From: Panopea generosa
Taxonomy: Eukaryota; Mollusca; Bivalvia; Adapedonta; Hiatellidae
Assembly (NCBI GenBank): GCA_029582155.1
Contig: CM055907.1
Location: 10,949,874 to 11,013,873 of the forward strand
Length of the DNA stretch: 64,000 bases
Direction: 5' to 3'
The notes under the pieces are model-generated. The model saw only the letters and a list, made by a program, of their open reading frames with translations. It made no database searches and had not been told where the DNA came from. Every line of letters begins with the position of its first letter. Within the stretch, counting starts at the first letter, position 1. This document shows positions 1 through 12,768 of this stretch, piece after piece. A program made the translations under genes and the position numbers.

Positions 1-15
1 TTTACTCAGTTTTAA

Positions 16-718
16 AGGGAGTATATCAGGAAAACATGCTGGAAATGTCTTCAAGATAGAAAACATATTAAAATGGATAAAAAACATCTCATTATAATCA
101 ATTAATCAAATCCGAATGGTTTGGTATGTCAAATCCACCAAAACGTGACAATATCAATATTTGAATTGGAGCGGGAAACTTGAAACAAAATCCCCATTCT
201 AAAAATAGACAGTATTTTACTACTACATGACGTCCTTCGGACTCTTTCTACGACGAAACCATTTTTACTACGTGTAAACCTGTACCAATGGTGGATCTAC
301 TCTTTAAAAAAATTCGACGTACGCCCCCTTCCACCTAAACTCCCATATGTTATTAAAGTGCATTATAGTTCTACTGACAAAAAAAACGTGTTTGCCCGTT
401 CAGATGTTGTGTTGCGCCCCACCCCCTCTTAACTGAAATTAATTCTGGATCCACGACTGTGAATAACGGATCAATTTGAAATCAAAATGAAATCACGTAA
501 CTCAATTAATACATCACAAAATATGTTGCACTTTTAAGCGGGAAACTGTTTAGTGTAATCTAGGCGCATAGCACAAGTTAGGAAATACCTTTTTAATATT
601 TTATTTTGACAGGATTAATTATATATATTTGGCAATACGGGCTCAGTGAGTATGCTATATTGGAAATATATATATTTCAGCCAACTTTAAAAGTTTGAAA
701 AATCTTGATAGACTCCCT
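16..718. mobile_element. TTAA-flanked non-autonomous foldback element
   Basis: Both ends are bounded by TTAA (12-15 and 719-722), and the termini are inverted copies of AGGGAGTnTATCA. No transposase reading frame lies inside. A diverged direct copy of its left interior (about 60-290) occurs at 50336-50585. TTAA duplication is typical of piggyBac-type transposition, but the AGGG start is not the canonical CCC. Class assignment is therefore inference. Confidence 0.55.
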
Positions 719-722
719 TTAA

Positions 723-1170
723 CCTGGTTTTGCTTAATTAAATACTTTAAAACTGAACACAATTTTGACTGGTTACACTACTATTCTTTACTCACCGTCA
801 GTGGAACCGAATGTTAAAATCATGACCACTCGGATGATTTTCTTTGATTGAAGCATTTAAGTATACAAGTATATGACAGGGGTCAGAAACAGACATATAA
901 AACTGGCATCTGTTTCATCAAAACATTAATGTATATACTCGAGTACCTGAAAACTAAAATCGAAGAAAAAAACAGCCAGGTGATCATGATTTCAGACTGG
1001 TTCTAGTAATACTGCATTATTATGGTATCATTGATATTGTTAATATAATATATTAATAACCAGTCCAGTCAAAATTAAACACACAGGCACACACACACGC
1101 ACCCACACTACCCAACCCGACGCATGCACGTACGTCCAACCCCTTTCTTCACTCAACATGGACATAACAA
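723..1170. other. Non-coding stretch, no feature recognised
   Basis: AT-rich sequence without a convincing reading frame. A short CA-rich run sits at 1080-1110. Nothing else was recognised. Confidence 0.4.
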
Positions 1171-1805
1171 TGGAAAGTGTAATTGGTGCTTCTGCGAAGT
1201 GTAGCGGGTGCTTCTGCAAAGTGTAACGGGTGCTTCTGCAAAGTGTAAGGAGTGTGTCTGCAAAGTGTAAAGGGTGCTTCTGCAAAGTGTAACGGGGGCT
1301 TCTGCAAAGTGTAACGGGGGCTTCTGCAAAGTGTAATGGGTGCTCCTGCAAAGTGTAACGGGTGTTTCTGCTAAGTGTAATGGGTGCTCCTGCAAAGTGT
1401 AACGGGTGTTTCTGCAAAGTGTAACGGGTGCTTCTGCAAAGTATAACGGGTGCTCCTGCAAAGTGTAACGGGTGTTTCTGCTAAGTGTAATGGGTGCTCC
1501 TGCAAAGTGTAACGGGTGTTTCTGCAAAGTGTAACGGGTGCTTCTACAAAGTGTAACGGGTGTTTCTGCAAAGTGTAACGGGTGCTTCTGCAAAGTGTAA
1601 CGGGTGTTTCTGCAAAGTGTAACGGGTGTTTCTGCAAAGTGTAACGGGTGCTTCTGCAAAGTGTAATGGGTGCTCCTGCAAAGTGTAACGGGTGCTTCTG
1701 CAAAGTGTAACGGGTGTTTCTGCAAACTTTTACGGGGGCTTCTGCAAGGTGTAATGGGTGCTTCTGCAAAGTGTTATGGGTGTTTCTGCAAAGTATAATG
1801 GAAAT
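1171..1805. repeat. 22-bp minisatellite
   Basis: About 28 head-to-tail units of a 22-bp motif, approximately gtgtaacgggtgcttctgca plus aa, with scattered single-base variants (gct/gtt, tcc/tct). The array stays open in several minus-strand frames because 22-bp units rotate through all frames with few stops. Those frames are repeats, not genes. Confidence 0.9.
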
Positions 1806-2004
1806 AACCACTGGCAGGAGTAATGAACCTTGGTTAGTTCCCCCACCCCATCTGAGTACTGATATCAATTTTGTTTAACGGCTTTTAATTAAATAGTTTT
1901 TAGTACAACAGTTTTTTATGTTTTCTTATGCAAAATATCTTCCTCGGAAATCGGTAAATAACCCAAATTAGAGTGAATTGTAATATCAATTAAAGATGAA
2001 AAAA

Positions 2005-2312
2005 CAGCGGTGGTTTAGTGGTAAAGCGTCTGATTTGCGTGCAAAATGTAGTGGGTTACATCCCCGACCGGGTCACACTTGAAAAAATGGTACTAGAAGC
2101 TTCCTCGTTTGGCGTTCAGCATTAAGTGGATATTTCCAGGTATAGTCAGACTGCTGCATGTACACTGGTACTGGGTGTGATATCATACTATGTGTCTTTG
2201 GCATGGTGCTATAGTCACGGTGGCAGCTCTCAGAACAGACCAACTCTCTCAAGAAGACAATGTCGCAATATGACTGGAAAATTACTGAAAGCGACACTAC
2301 ACACTTTAAGAC
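2005..2312 (+). mobile_element. tRNA-derived SINE, family I (copy 1 of 3)
   Basis: The head is tRNA-like, with an A box near 2010 (tggtttagtgg) and a B box near 2052 (gggttacatcc), followed by a shared body (tggtactagaagcttcc ... gatatcatac ... gactggaaaa). Related copies lie at 40128-40440 and 52560-52855. It ends about 270 bp upstream of the sulfotransferase start codon, so it could lie in or near that promoter. Confidence 0.85.
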
Positions 2313-2532
2313 GACGGAACTTGCCGAGCGTGTATAATTGTAGTAACTAATAATTGAACTGCGGCGGTATTTATTGTATGGTCACAATATAACCCTGTTG
2401 TTGAACTGTAGGTCGCTTGAACAGCACTACAAAACGACATGTTATAACGGAATATTTATTTTTAATTTTCCATTCACTCCGGAGTAGAAATTCTCAGAGT
2501 GAAGACGCAGGAAAAACAAGTTGCCTTTTGTG

Positions 2533-2547
2533 TATTATATTTTATAA
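2533..2547 (+). promoter_or_regulatory. TATA-like sequence upstream of sulfotransferase
   Basis: TATTATATTTTATAA lies 40 bp before the ATG at 2587. In AT-rich DNA this can occur by chance and the 5' end is unknown, so the call is weak. Confidence 0.2.
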
Positions 2548-2586
2548 CGACAAAGTAAACTAAACTAAAATAAATAAACAAAGAAA

Positions 2587-2871
2587 ATGCAAACTTCGTC
2601 GTTAATTAAAGGAAAACTTGCTTACGCTACCGCGCGCTGTCCGTACGGAAAATTCAGTTTAAAAAATATCTTACTTACTACTGTGGTTTTATTTTATATT
2701 TTGTGTTTCTCAAAGTTGCAAAATCAAAACGCCAGAACTTACGGCACAGTGCACAGCGTGTCACTTCACTGGAACTTTTCCGCAATGAACCGGAACCAGT
2801 GTCGGTCGTCAGTGGTGAAGCCGAGACAGAGAGGGACCGCCCTGTTACGCGTTGATAGCATTTTTGACGAG
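2587..2871 (+). CDS. CHST15-like: Sulfotransferase exon 1: start codon and membrane anchor
   Basis: 95 codons, ending in phase 0 at GAG|GTTAGT. It encodes a basic cytosolic tail, a hydrophobic segment (ILLTTVVLFYILCF) and a stem with an N-F-S sequon at residues 63-65. The link to exon 2 rests on matching phase, orientation and type II topology, so it is slightly less certain than the catalytic exons. Confidence 0.7.
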
Positions 2872-3715
2872 GTTAGTATACTAGCAGTGACTGGATAATA
2901 GAGACAGTCAGGGTCCAGTTGTTCAAAGCATGGTTAGGGTTAAGTGAAATTTTGTAACTTCAATATTTTCTATACTTAATGATTGTATGGCAATTTAAAT
3001 ACATTTTTAGAAACAAACTGGCTTATTTTCGTAATATTCAATAAAATAATAACCTATAAAGTTGAAAATCTTAAAAATAATGTGATTTGAAAATATCACT
3101 TAACCCAGGGTTAAGTTAACCAGGCTTTGAACAACTGGACCCTGGCTGATATCAATTCATCATGCACTGCTGAAATTTAGGGTGGCACCGTTTATCTTCC
3201 TTTTGAATTTAAATTATTACTGGTTGGAAACGAAAAATGTTTTACTAAATTTTTTTTTTTTTAAAAAAAAGTAATGTACACAATCGAACAAAATTAAAGC
3301 ATCTAAGATTACATACAACTTACATTTCATGTACAATTTGCCAAAGTAATTATCCTTCATGTGCTATGTTATCAACATTTAGTCAGGAGATGCCAGTTTC
3401 CCATCCTTCAATATAAGTCCTTGTCCAAAGGTAGCGATATCATCTTCTTACTTTTAAAATGGGCTAAAAATTAGAAATGACTACATATTTTTCGTTTCAT
3501 TTCTTTTAATTTAAAAAGAAAAGTGTATCACACTAAGTCCTTTCTTTTGATACATAACTACATATAACAGTATTGTATTGTCCAGTCCTGTTTCATGTTA
3601 TAATGCATATTATACTAGAAGTGGTATCAGCTGTATTGATTTTATTATAATTATCATCATCATCACCATCATAATCATAATCAGCAGCAGCAGCAGCAGC
3701 AGCAGCAGCACCACC

Positions 3716-3748
<33 letters not shown>

Positions 3749-3770
3749 GCCACCATCGCCACCATCGTCG

Positions 3771-3855
<85 letters not shown>

Positions 3856-4982
3856 TATCAATATCATAATTTTTATTAATTGTATTATTATCATTTGATG
3901 TAATGGTATCAAACTTCTTTTTCTTCTTCTTCTTCTTCTTCTTCTTCTTCTTCTGATTATGAGAATGATTAGTTTCAAATGCTCATCTTTTTACACTAAA
4001 TAAAACACTAACAGTGCTATTGGCAAGTTTATTATGTACTAGATAAAAAGTCATATTCTCGCTTTCAAATGTCACATCATTATATATTACCATACCACTG
4101 TCACCGAATTACACATCTGAGTATATCATATCACGATATAATATTTATAAATACACGGTATAATATTTCAAGGTATTATATGTCACAGTTTAACATGTCA
4201 CGGTATTACATGTCACGGTATAATATGTCACGGTATTACATGTCACAATATCATATATCACGGTATTACATGTCACGATGTTACATGTCACGGTATAATA
4301 TATATTACAGTTTTACATGTCACGGTATTACATGTCACGGTATTACATATCACTATATTACATGTCGCAGTATTACATGTAACGATATGAAATGTCATAG
4401 TATTACATGTCACGGTATAAGTTACACGGTATTACATGTCACGGTATTATATGTCACAGTATCATATATCATCGATGTTACATGTCACGGTATAATATAT
4501 ATCACGGTATTATATGTCACGGTATTACATGTCGCAGAATTACATGTCACATTATTGCATGTCACGGTACCATATGTCACAGTATTACATGTCACGGTAT
4601 AACGTATCACGGTATTACATGTCACGGTATTATATGTCACAGTATCATATATCACAGTGTTATATGTCACAATGATACATGGCACGGTATTACATATCAC
4701 AGTATAACATGTGACGGTATTACATGTCACGGTATTATATGTCACAGTATCATTTATGACAGTGTTCTATGTCACGGTATTATATGTCACGGTATAACAT
4801 TACGTATTATTACATGTCACGGTATTACATGTCACAGTATTACATGTCACGGTATCATTTGTCATAGTATATCATGTCATGGTATCATATGTCACATTTT
4901 CATTTAACACAGTATTAACTGTCATGGTGATACATGTGACGGAATTATATATCACGGTAATATTTGTCAAGGTATCTCTTTA

Positions 4983-5065
<83 letters not shown>

Positions 5066-8000
5066 AGTCTCTCTGAATTAACATTAAACATGTTAATAAT
5101 GTATTAAGACATATACCGTTTGTAATACCTGCTCTTTGACATTATTGTGTCCCGCCTATTTGGTTACATATGCAAACATGTTAAACCATTTACTGTTTGT
5201 TTTTTTTAAAAGTGTGTTTGCATTTGTATTTCACTTCATAGTATGTATATTTAAAAAAAACACCATATTAACCGTTAATCTAAATATATATAATGATTAT
5301 AATGTCAACACAGTTTTATACATCTTATGTCCCGCTAAAGGTTTTGCGAGTGTTAAAATACCTTCAATTGTATCTAAAAGTTTATGATTACGCTGGGAAG
5401 CGTCCCGATAGCATGCGAAAAAAAGATATTATTGAGAAAGAGAGAGGAGTGGACACACCAGCAAACAGATAGCCACTTTGATTGAGTTATTCCATCTTAG
5501 TTTAAGCATTTAAAAACATATGCATTGATTTTGACATAAGTTCTTACAACTCCATGTCCGTTATCGTTCTGGGTAGAATCAGTACTAAGCATAATTCTAT
5601 TTTTTCCTGTAAATTTAGTTTAAGCTAATCTATTTTAGCTCAATTGTGGAGAAAGTTCAGAGCTTATATTAACCGCTCTCGAGTCAATGTCCTGGGTAGA
5701 GCTTGTACTGAGAGCTGTTTTTGAAGAGGCATCGAACTAGCAACCTCTATCGTGAGCGGCCAACACTCTATCCATTACACTACCGCCAAGATTTTCTGTA
5801 AATATGACGATATCGTATAAACTTAATTTTATTATACACCGTTATCTTTTTCAGGGACCTTTTGAATTCCAGCGAAACTTTAAAAATCCGTGTTTTTATA
5901 AAAATTCCCTTTTTTCTAAAAGACTGCACTGTTTGCCATATTTTTATTTAATTGGATTTCCAAAATGTGGAACAACGGACTTATGGGATCGTATAATACT
6001 ACATCCGGAAGTGGTAGCCAATCACAATAAAGAATCCCAATACTTGGAGTATCAGAGATTTTGTGAGTATGATTTTTAATGTTTCTCATTGATGAGTTCG
6101 AATGCTCAAAAAAATTAACATGACCATTATCAGCGGTTAGATAGTCCCTTATGTGTCCCGTTGTATGGATATTAAAGAATTACTTATTGTTAAGTTTTCG
6201 AGGTTTTATTGAACCTTATCTGCTTTCTTTGAATATAGACGTCGATGTTTTTTTGTGTTTTTTTCTTGATATTAAAGAGGTATCACCTATAACTTTATGT
6301 TCAGTAAATGATGGAAAGTCTATTGAATCACAAAGAAGGAGGTCCCATACGTAGGTAATGGTTGATTCAGTCCAAGTAGTTCATCTTATTTATGAGAAAT
6401 TAGGCTTTAATGTCGGAAATTTCAGTTTTATTCGTCGATGTTTTAGCATGATCCGATACCTGCCAATGAGTGACATTATCGCGGACCGCAATTTAGAATT
6501 TTCGGTCACAAAATTACAAAATGTTACACTTCAGAGACAAAATAGAATATAAGTTATCTTTTAAATGTGAAGTTTGATATAAAAGTGAAGTTTTACAGCG
6601 AAGTTCAAAAATATTTCGGCGATACAGGCGAGGCCTCTTTAAAGATTTAGCTTTTGTTAAGTTTTCAAGGTTTTATTCTAACCAATCTGCTTTCTTTGAA
6701 TTGAGACGCCGTAAAACAGTTAAGCTTTGTCAAAAAGTGAAATATTATCATCGGTGTGACTCCTTGCTCTGTTTTTTTTTCTTGATTTTAAGTTCGCTTC
6801 GAAACTATACTTTAGTCCAGTATGTCAACTGAAGTATTACACGAAACTGCCGGTGCCCGGAAAACCGCGCCTGCTGGCTAAGCATTTCTCCTTTGTATAT
6901 TGTTTTCTTGTTCATTTCCTTTAAGTGCTTTGCTGTTGGTATTTTTTAGCGTATCTTGATATAGTTCTTCACTGTTTTTATTCGAATATGCACATACATG
7001 TATTTTTTACATTCTTTTATCATATCTTGATCTAGTTCTTCACTGTTTTGTTCGAATCTGTACATATATTTAACATTCCTTTATCGTATCTTGATCTAAT
7101 TCTGCACTGTTTTGTTCGAATCTATACATATGTTTTACATTCTTCTATCGTATCTTGATATAGTTCTTTGCTGTTTTGTTCGTATCTGTGCACATCTTCT
7201 TTTTGTCGTTATTTCTTGTCGTACTCCATTGGTAAAGCTCGTTGACGACTTCAATGTCTATCTGAACACATTATTTATTTTCGTATCTTTATTGTCCTCA
7301 TATTTTACTCCTCTTGCATTTTGCTGCCGTAAGATTAGCGCTGCTTTCTTGGTTTCTCTCGTTATTTACTCACGCAGTTCGTGTGTAAACTTTTGACAAC
7401 GTTGATCTACATATATATTTGCAAGGACTTATTTAGAATCCTTCTCCATAGAATTCCTCGATATTTGCAATCACATACTGATGCGTATTATGTTAAATAT
7501 TTCGAAACACATTTCAGTGACAGACAACAAGTGGACATTTGACAAATATCTGGAGTATCTGTCTCCAACAGCCGACGCAATATACCAGAATGGTTCAAAT
7601 AAACAAGAGGACGGTTACCACCACATGGTCACAGGTATGGATATTATGGACGCGTATTAGATATCGTATCAGGTATTCCTTCAATTCAAACAAAAATAAC
7701 TTTAAGTCTATGCTCAAGCATGCAATGTACTGATATCAAAATATTTAATAAAAACTTTTATACGATCATGATTGAGGCTGCCACCTGGATTGCGTGCAAA
7801 ACTCTAAATTTATAAACGTTGATGCGCCGCAACTGAACGTATTAAACGGAAATCTGGCTACTTTGGTACTGTCCCTACATTTCAACTTAAGTCACGCGAT
7901 TAAACTCATGAGCAAACAGCTCTCGAATTTATTTGCTTATGCTACCAAAACATGATAGTGAACACGTCGTTCAGTCGACTACCGAATGTTAGTTATATTA

Positions 8001-11000
8001 AATAAATATATATATATATGGTCTTGAACGAAGTCCCGTATTACGGTCAGTAATTGTGTTAATTGCTATTAGATGTTGTCCAACTTTTTTTAGCATACAA
8101 AATCGCTCAGATTTTTAAAAATAGTTAATTCCAATACAAATAGAATATCACGATCGTCAGAAGATGTTGACCTACTTTCTCAGCCAATGAAATCGCTCCA
8201 GATCAACATCTGAACCGGTTAGAAGTTAAATGGAATTTGTACTTGCGTAGAAAATTCCATACAACTTCTAACCTATATTCGGTGAACACAAATCAATTAA
8301 GTGGGATGCTGTCGGTATTACCAAACAGCTTTGGGTCGTCTGCTTTTGTAAAATTACATTGCTGAGTGTTTTTTAGTTTGAATTGGTTTAACGCCATTTT
8401 CAACACATTCCATCTTATATATGGCAAATCCAGTTTTACTGATGGGGAGGGGGGAGGGTGTGTATGTGTGGGTGTGTGGGTGTGGGCGAGGGGGTGTGGG
8501 GGCGTGGGTCCTCAGAATGAATCTGAGTAGAACCATCGTCCTACCGCAAGTAGCTGGCAAACTTTCTTACATGAAGTTTGTCAACCGAGTGGTACTCGAA
8601 CTTACGTTGATGAACTGACAGAGACGGGCCAAGCTGAAGTCGTCCATTCTCAACTTCATGTTCTCTTTGAATCCCAAGAGCCCGACGGCCAAACGTAGAT
8701 TTACGGTAATGTGTATGGGAATCAATATGTTAAATGTATTGACGTCGCGCACGGTAGTGGTACTTGCGTTATAAAACTAAAAACCGAAATATATAAAACT
8801 GTTCCCGAATACTCGATCGCTTTTGGAATTATACTTACTATATATCAAAATAAAGGTCGTGGAGCGATATTTGCAGTTGACGGATATAAGTTATGCTATT
8901 GATATGCTCTATATATTTAAATAGAATAATAAGTCACATTTAACGCCATTTTCCACGCGTCCCGGCGTAACATTTACCATGGGTCCCGGCCTAAAATGTT
9001 ATGGTTAAAAACGGTGCGTGGGGACAGACATCCGGTCTATTCACTGGAGAAAGTGACATCATTTCCGGTTACAGACATGTGTGTTGAAAAAAACCGACTC
9101 GTCAATAAAGTCATACTGAACAGTCAAAATGAAAAATATTGGTTGGTATTGCATTAAAATGTGTATGTATATGTTCATTGTTTTATAATATGGTACTTGG
9201 TGACTCTTTTCATATTGCGATTATGAGAAATTACATTTTAAGGTGTCCGCCAACGTTATTTGAAAGAAATAACTGAAACAAATTTGATTAATTTAATTAT
9301 TTTAGAAAAAATCCTGAACATATAAATTTTAAAATCATATCATACTAAAGTAAAATTTCAGTGGAACATGCTTATGTGGAATGAAATATGTTCACTTTAC
9401 TCCGAATAGTACAGATTTCGTATTTAAAATGTCTTCTATGATTTTTGCCGCCCCTTAGCATTTTTAACTAAAAATTACGTCTGTCCTCACATTTTGACCA
9501 TATAAACCATATTTTTTTACGCAGAATCTTGTCTTTTGAAAAATATATTAACGAGTAAATTTGTTTCTGTTAGTGTCCCAAAATATTAAAAAAATTGGAA
9601 AATCATTTATACCTCGTATCAAGCATTTCCGATGTCCTCTATCAAATATTTACAACGTCACTTTGGCGTTCTTTTGATACGGCGAAAACCTATGGACGCC
9701 GCTAGTTATGTACATGGTATACTGTATTCTCGTAGTTTACGTAGGTACAGTAATATTATTGATTTTGATACATTTAATATCCGCAGAAAATCACGATTCC
9801 ATTGCAGTAACCGATATACAGATATTCGGCTATTTTCTTGTCAATTAAATGATACAAAACGTCGACAATTTCAACGTTAGCGTCGTGTTACGCTTAGAGG
9901 TACCGTTACCTTGCGCGACGTCATTATTATACAATGCGTCGCTTTGTTCAATTTATGAAACATTACTGACTTGACCAATGATTGAAAAGCGCGAATTAGT
10001 ACAATAAATATCTAAATTACAGCGTTCGATAATAAGTCTTCTGTAAATTAAGGTAATTTATGCAGCGACTTAATTACACAGACTGGCAGACTTGTATCAA
10101 CATACGCGAATGGAATATCGGGTGGCACTTTTAATATTTCTTTAATAATTATTTGAACCTTTGTCTGAATTTGATAATTTTGGGACCAAAATAAAGCTGA
10201 TAAAAATGTTGACTACTAGTATTTCTAGTTATCAATAGTTATAAATTATTTAGGTTGTTTAGTAAATTTAAATTATTACGGATTGAAAAAAATGTACATC
10301 TTTAATATCTTTATTTTTAACACAAATAACAGTGTCCTCATCTTAACAAAAATAATTTAGCAGTACATCATATAAATAAAATAAATCATGTAAAATGGTG
10401 ATATAGTAAGTAGACCTAATCCATTGGTGACAAACATTTCATATCGATATTTAAAGATGTTATTTTATTTCTGACATTAAAAATGGGCTGAAAATGATCA
10501 CAAAAAAAAAAAAAATAACTGTTAACGTAAAAAATCTAATTTCTTTAAATCTAAAAAAGAAAAGTTCACCGCCCAAAGTTACAAAAACAAGTCATTTCAT
10601 GCCAAAATCACAAAATAATGTTGGTTGGTTCGGGAGGAGTTGTATTTCCATAATTTGTAAAACACCAAATGTACCGCCCGAAACTTAGACAAGCACCTGC
10701 AGTCACTCAGCTCTGTCTATATGTCTTTGGTCTATGTTTTCTTCTAACCGGATTACTTTATTGTTTATAAGTAGTATTGGCCATCGGCAACGCTTGCTAA
10801 CTTGTTTGAATCAACCAATCAAAGACGTTATCAATTTATCGTTACAATTTTATTTCCGGTTGACCTTGACAAGATGTTTGTCTTTCAGAAAAACAAGCGT
10901 CGCCGATGATCAAGACTAATTTAAGAGTTGTTCTTTCTTTGTGTGTTGTACAAGACATATTTTGAACAGGTGACGGGAGCGTGAATATAGCGGCTGTGAA

Positions 11001-12727
11001 CGACTTATGGCAATACCTACCAGAGAATGACGGATGTTCGGAACCCAGGATCACCAATGCTGATTACCTTAAACATATTAACCCGAATGTCAAACTGATT
11101 CTCATGATGAGGGACCCTGTGGACAGGTATCTGATCATACTAAACCGGGTAAAAAAATCTCAACCGTAAATACTCGGCCAATTCCGTCATCCTCCGGTAT
11201 TAGGATATGGTCCGAATGAAAGAATTTTAGGAAATATATGATGCTTTCAGTGGATTTAAATATTAAAATAGAACATTCTCGTCTCGTTCCTTGCTCGTTT
11301 CTCATAAAATAGAGAACCACCGTTCATCCGCAAATAACTGGCAAACTTTCTCACGTAATTGTTGGAACCGACCTGGACTCGAACTCACGACCTCAGCGGT
11401 CAGGGGTCAGCGGTCATCAGATGTCAGCGCTTTATACCAAACGGCCACGGATGACCCCAATAACTTACAGAGCTCGGAATTAATATTATTTGATAAACAA
11501 CTATTATAAGTATCATTTAATTAAAAGTGTATTCAACCATAGTTGATATTCTTGTGCTTGCAAATGATGAATATCTATAATATACATAATATACTGTAAT
11601 TGGATGTTTTTGCGTTATTTAACACTTTAGTGTTTTGAGGGCCTCATGGAAGATTAAACACATTGTCCAAATCAGATGTCTCGTGAAATGAAGGCTATAC
11701 TATTTTTTTACTCAGACTCTGGTCAGACTACCTGTATTTGGCGCCCGTTTTCCACTATACCACGAGTCCACAGACGTTCCATTACAACGCTGTCAATGCA
11801 ATTCAAAATTATAAAGATTGCTTAAAGTATTTTACACCGCGGGGATGTGCCTACAACTCGTCGATAGACTCACTTCAGGTAATGGTCGTTTGTTCTGTTG
11901 TTTATACAATATATCACCGTTAAACTATGCGGAAGGTGGCGGAGTCTAACACTGGTAGGGTCATATCATTTGACAACCAATGGAATAGCTTCAATTTTCA
12001 AATTTTTGTCGTCATTATTTGTTAAAACTGCCTACAAAATAATTTCGTTATTAAGAAATTCGTCATCACTGCGCACGCGTGAATGACATTTCATAGATTC
12101 CGCCCTTTTTCAATTCTGAACGAGTCATGTACAAATTAGTCTTAGCAACAGATGGCTTTCAAACGTCGATCATCTCAACTTTCATCGTAGCTCCGCCCAG
12201 AGTTACATAAACTGTCAGTCACATTACGTTTAATACTCAGCCAGCTAGTTTCCAAAAGTAAATAAAAAAAGGTCACTCCCTTTGGGTTTCTTAATTGTTA
12301 AATTTTTACTTAATACACACTATTACTTAAACATTATTACTGTATTTCATTGAAACAACAGAGAAACAGTCTAATTTCGGTCCTTATTATCTTGTTTTTA
12401 ATTCCTGAATATGGTTTTAATTGCCGAAATATCAATAAATCCAGGTGACCGATTATGAAAGTTTAGCAGAATATTAAACACTCCTAAACTTTCATAATCG
12501 GTCACCTGGATTTATTGATATTTCGGCAACATGGGTTTGTAAATGTCATATTTTAATCTACAATCTAATGAAAAGAATAATTGTGCATATTTTCCGAAAT
12601 TGAAACTCATTGAAATTCATAAAGCAATAAACATCATGTACCAAACATTTGGAATCTGAAACTTTCTGATACAAAAGCATCAGTGTTATTTATGTGGTTG
12701 TAGTAATATCTCAATCATCATCATAAC

Positions 12728-12768
<41 letters not shown>

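Noticed and set aside
1040..1868. Three overlapping minus-strand open frames of 125-190 codons
   Set aside because: They are the 22-bp minisatellite read in successive frames; the peptides repeat with the DNA period.
2005..2080. Possible functional tRNA gene
   Set aside because: A and B boxes are present but no complete cloverleaf, and the same head continues into a repeated SINE body at three loci.
3578..3978. Poly-Ile/Ser/Thr and poly-Met frames
   Set aside because: Trinucleotide microsatellite translated on both strands.
4069..4907. Overlapping His/Cys-rich frames that look like zinc-binding repeats
   Set aside because: Products of the 14-bp minisatellite; equivalent frames exist on both strands and no domain spacing is kept.
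8421..8618. Gly/Val-rich plus-strand frame
   Set aside because: It is the (GGGTGT)n expansion inside a SINE copy.
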